A stretch of 7,734 bases of DNA from Bacillota bacterium. GTDB taxonomy: Bacteria > Bacillota > Bacilli > Bacillales > Cytobacillaceae. Every line of letters begins with the position of its first letter. Position 1 is the stretch's first letter. The stretch covers positions 1 through 7,734 of the forward strand of contig JAUZPT010000124.1 of assembly GCA_030705745.1 (NCBI GenBank), read 5' to 3'. Below, one piece after another: positions 7,043 to 7,734 of the stretch. Both the position numbers and the translations under genes were made by a program. Below the pieces are notes generated by a model. That model worked only from the letters and a program-made list of their open reading frames with translations. It had not been told where the DNA came from and searched no databases.

Positions 7043-7071
7043 TTGTGAAATGAACAGGAAAGGAGTATCAT
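7043..7071 (+). promoter_or_regulatory. Candidate sigma-A promoter of the 85-residue gene
   Basis: TTGTGA (7043-7048, four of six) is followed after exactly 17 bases by TATCAT (7066-7071, five of six). Transcription would start near 7078, giving a leader of about 110 bases. The spacer contains GGAAAGGAG, which looks like a ribosome site but would not be transcribed from this promoter. Confidence 0.4.
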
Positions 7072-7156
7072 AGAATGAAACAATAAATAAATTCTGAATA
7101 ACTTTCCAAATGGGATTTACAGGAATAATTTTCTACTTTAAGGGTATTGAATAAAT

Positions 7157-7192
7157 ATGAAACAAAATGTGACAGGGAGGTGTAAAATTTGA
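7157..7192 (+). other. Possible 11-codon upstream reading frame (MKQNVTGRCKI)
   Basis: An ATG at 7157 opens an 11-codon frame whose TGA (7190-7192) overlaps the TTG start (7189-7191) of the next gene by two bases. Such an overlap could couple translation. Against it, the ribosome site is poor (AAGGG about 12 bases upstream) and the frame itself contains the strong ribosome site of the next gene. Most likely incidental. Confidence 0.15.
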
Positions 7193-7446
7193 AATTAGTC
7201 GACGAGCTTTATGAAATGTATCGAAACAAGTTGACCGGAGATGAAGAGGATATTGATATGCTGGCTTTCGCCTTTTTGGAAGAAATGTCTCATGAGGATT
7301 TGCTAAGTTTGCTTCAAGAAATGGATAAACAAGAACTATATGATTTAATGGGATTGTACTTGATAGAAAGTTTAAAGGGGAAATTTGCACAGGAGGAATA
7401 TCAGCAGCAAAGATTCCCATCCTTTCATCCGAGAAATATCCACTAA
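7189..7446 (+). CDS. Small acidic conserved protein, probably DUF6154-type, TTG start
   Basis: An 85-residue soluble protein, strongly acidic in its first two thirds and predicted almost entirely helical: KLVDELYEMYRNKLTGDEED, then DMLAFAFLEEMSHEDLLSLL and DLMGLYLIESLKGK. The first part fits what I remember of the DUF6154 family of Bacillus; function unknown. The TTG start is supported by an excellent ribosome site, AGGGAGGTG (7174-7182), six bases away, and there is no alternative ATG before the conserved region. The C-terminus (QQQRFPSFHPRNIH) is low in hydrophobics and probably disordered. It is transcribed alone, divergent from the 108-residue gene and convergent with dps, with its own terminator. 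Reality of the gene is well supported; the family name less so. Confidence 0.8.
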   Translation: MKLVDELYEMYRNKLTGDEEDIDMLAFAFLEEMSHEDLLSLLQEMDKQELYDLMGLYLIESLKGKFAQEEYQQQRFPSFHPRNIH

Positions 7447-7466
7447 ACAATACATACCAATAGACA

Positions 7467-7510
7467 AGAGAAGCTGGCACATTGAATGAGCCAGCTTCTT
7501 TTTTGATTTT
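7467..7510 (+). terminator. Rho-independent terminator after the 85-residue gene
   Basis: AGAAGCTGGC (7469-7478) pairs perfectly with GCCAGCTTCT (7490-7499); three inner pairs follow an A-A mismatch. A run of Ts (7499-7504) and then GATTTT completes it on the plus strand. On the minus strand, just after the dps stop at 7509, the tail is poor in T, so it may end dps less efficiently. Confidence 0.88.
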
Positions 7511-7734
7511 ATTTCCCTAAAAAGGCTGTTAGCATCCATACATGTTTTCCTAGGCTGCCGGCAATTTCCGTGAACATATCAGCCGTTACCGCATCGTCCT
7601 CGTCTTCTGCCAAGGAGATCGTTTCTTTAATTTCTTCCATCATTTGCGAGAAATCATTTACTGTTGTCTGAACCATTTGATTTTCTGTTTTTTCATTCCC
7701 TGATGCCTCTTTAATGGTTGCCAAAGACAAACAT
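7509..7734 (-). CDS. dps: Dps family DNA-protecting / ferritin-like protein, C-terminal part
   Basis: The gene enters from the right edge, so only the last 74 or so residues are present; the true start lies outside the window. The visible part, with LATIKEASG, MVQTTVNDFSQMMEEIKETI, DAVTADMFTEIAGSLGKHVWMLTAFLG, matches the last two helices and C-terminus of B. subtilis-type Dps (YtkB), including the conserved W-M-L near the end. Dps proteins form 12-subunit shells that oxidise and store iron with peroxide and protect DNA under starvation or oxidative stress. The ferroxidase residues lie in the missing N-terminal half and cannot be checked. An in-frame TTG at 7730 is not the real start. The neighbouring ytkD fits the B. 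subtilis order. Mini-ferritin family is sure; Dps versus the paralogue MrgA rests on synteny. Confidence 0.9.
   Translation of the reverse strand, partial: CLSLATIKEASGNEKTENQMVQTTVNDFSQMMEEIKETISLAEDEDDAVTADMFTEIAGSLGKHVWMLTAFLGK

Noticed and set aside
7123..7147. Sigma-B-like promoter (GGGTAT at 7142-7147) before the 85-residue gene
   Set aside because: The GGGTAT fits, but the matching upstream element is only GAATAA, four of six against GTTTAA, so support is too thin to list.
1..7734. Mobile elements, CRISPR arrays, tRNA/rRNA genes or phage attachment sites
   Set aside because: I read both strands for transposase motifs, long terminal repeats, regularly spaced repeats and tRNA-like cloverleafs and found none.

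Overview
The window reads as ordinary chromosomal core from a low-GC Gram-positive of the Bacillaceae. The evidence is the AT-rich, AAGGAGG-type ribosome binding sites, the use of TTG starts, sigma-A-like promoters, U-tailed hairpin terminators, and above all a gene set and order that I remember from the ytk-ytl-ytm-pckA part of the Bacillus subtilis chromosome. I cannot name a species from this sequence. No mobile element, CRISPR array, tRNA or rRNA was seen, and no stretch over 300 bases lacks a gene.

Layout. At the left edge a minus-strand gene encodes a small DCC-family (DUF393) thiol-disulfide protein. It is divergent from pckA (ATP-dependent PEP carboxykinase, gluconeogenesis) on the plus strand. 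The 224-base gap between them holds a perfect match to the CcpN operator consensus and, just downstream, a near-perfect CcpA cre site. pckA ends at a strong bidirectional terminator shared with the convergent minus-strand pair ytmA (alpha/beta hydrolase) and ytmB (DUF2584). Divergent from ytmA is a plus-strand three-gene ABC importer operon, ytlA-ytlC-ytlD (lipoprotein binding protein, ATPase, permease) of the SsuA/ThiY/nitrate-taurine type. ytlD starts at TTG inside the end of ytlC and its 3' end overlaps the 3' end of the convergent ytkD (Nudix hydrolase).

The right side holds small conserved Bacillus genes: a 108-residue minus-strand protein of unknown function, a divergent 85-residue plus-strand protein (probably DUF6154-type) from a TTG start, and the C-terminal 74 residues of a Dps/ferritin-like protein running off the right edge on the minus strand.

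Functionally these are neighbours by conserved synteny rather than one pathway: central carbon metabolism (pckA), an importer of unknown substrate (ytlACD), nucleotide or RNA 5'-end hydrolysis (ytkD), oxidative and starvation protection (dps), and several unknown proteins. I found no convincing new biological system. The points most worth checking are regulatory: the CcpN plus cre arrangement at pckA, the repeats at the ytlA promoter, the terminator-free ytlD/ytkD convergence, and the odd short reading frames and overlapping promoter/ribosome-site signals in front of the 85-residue gene.
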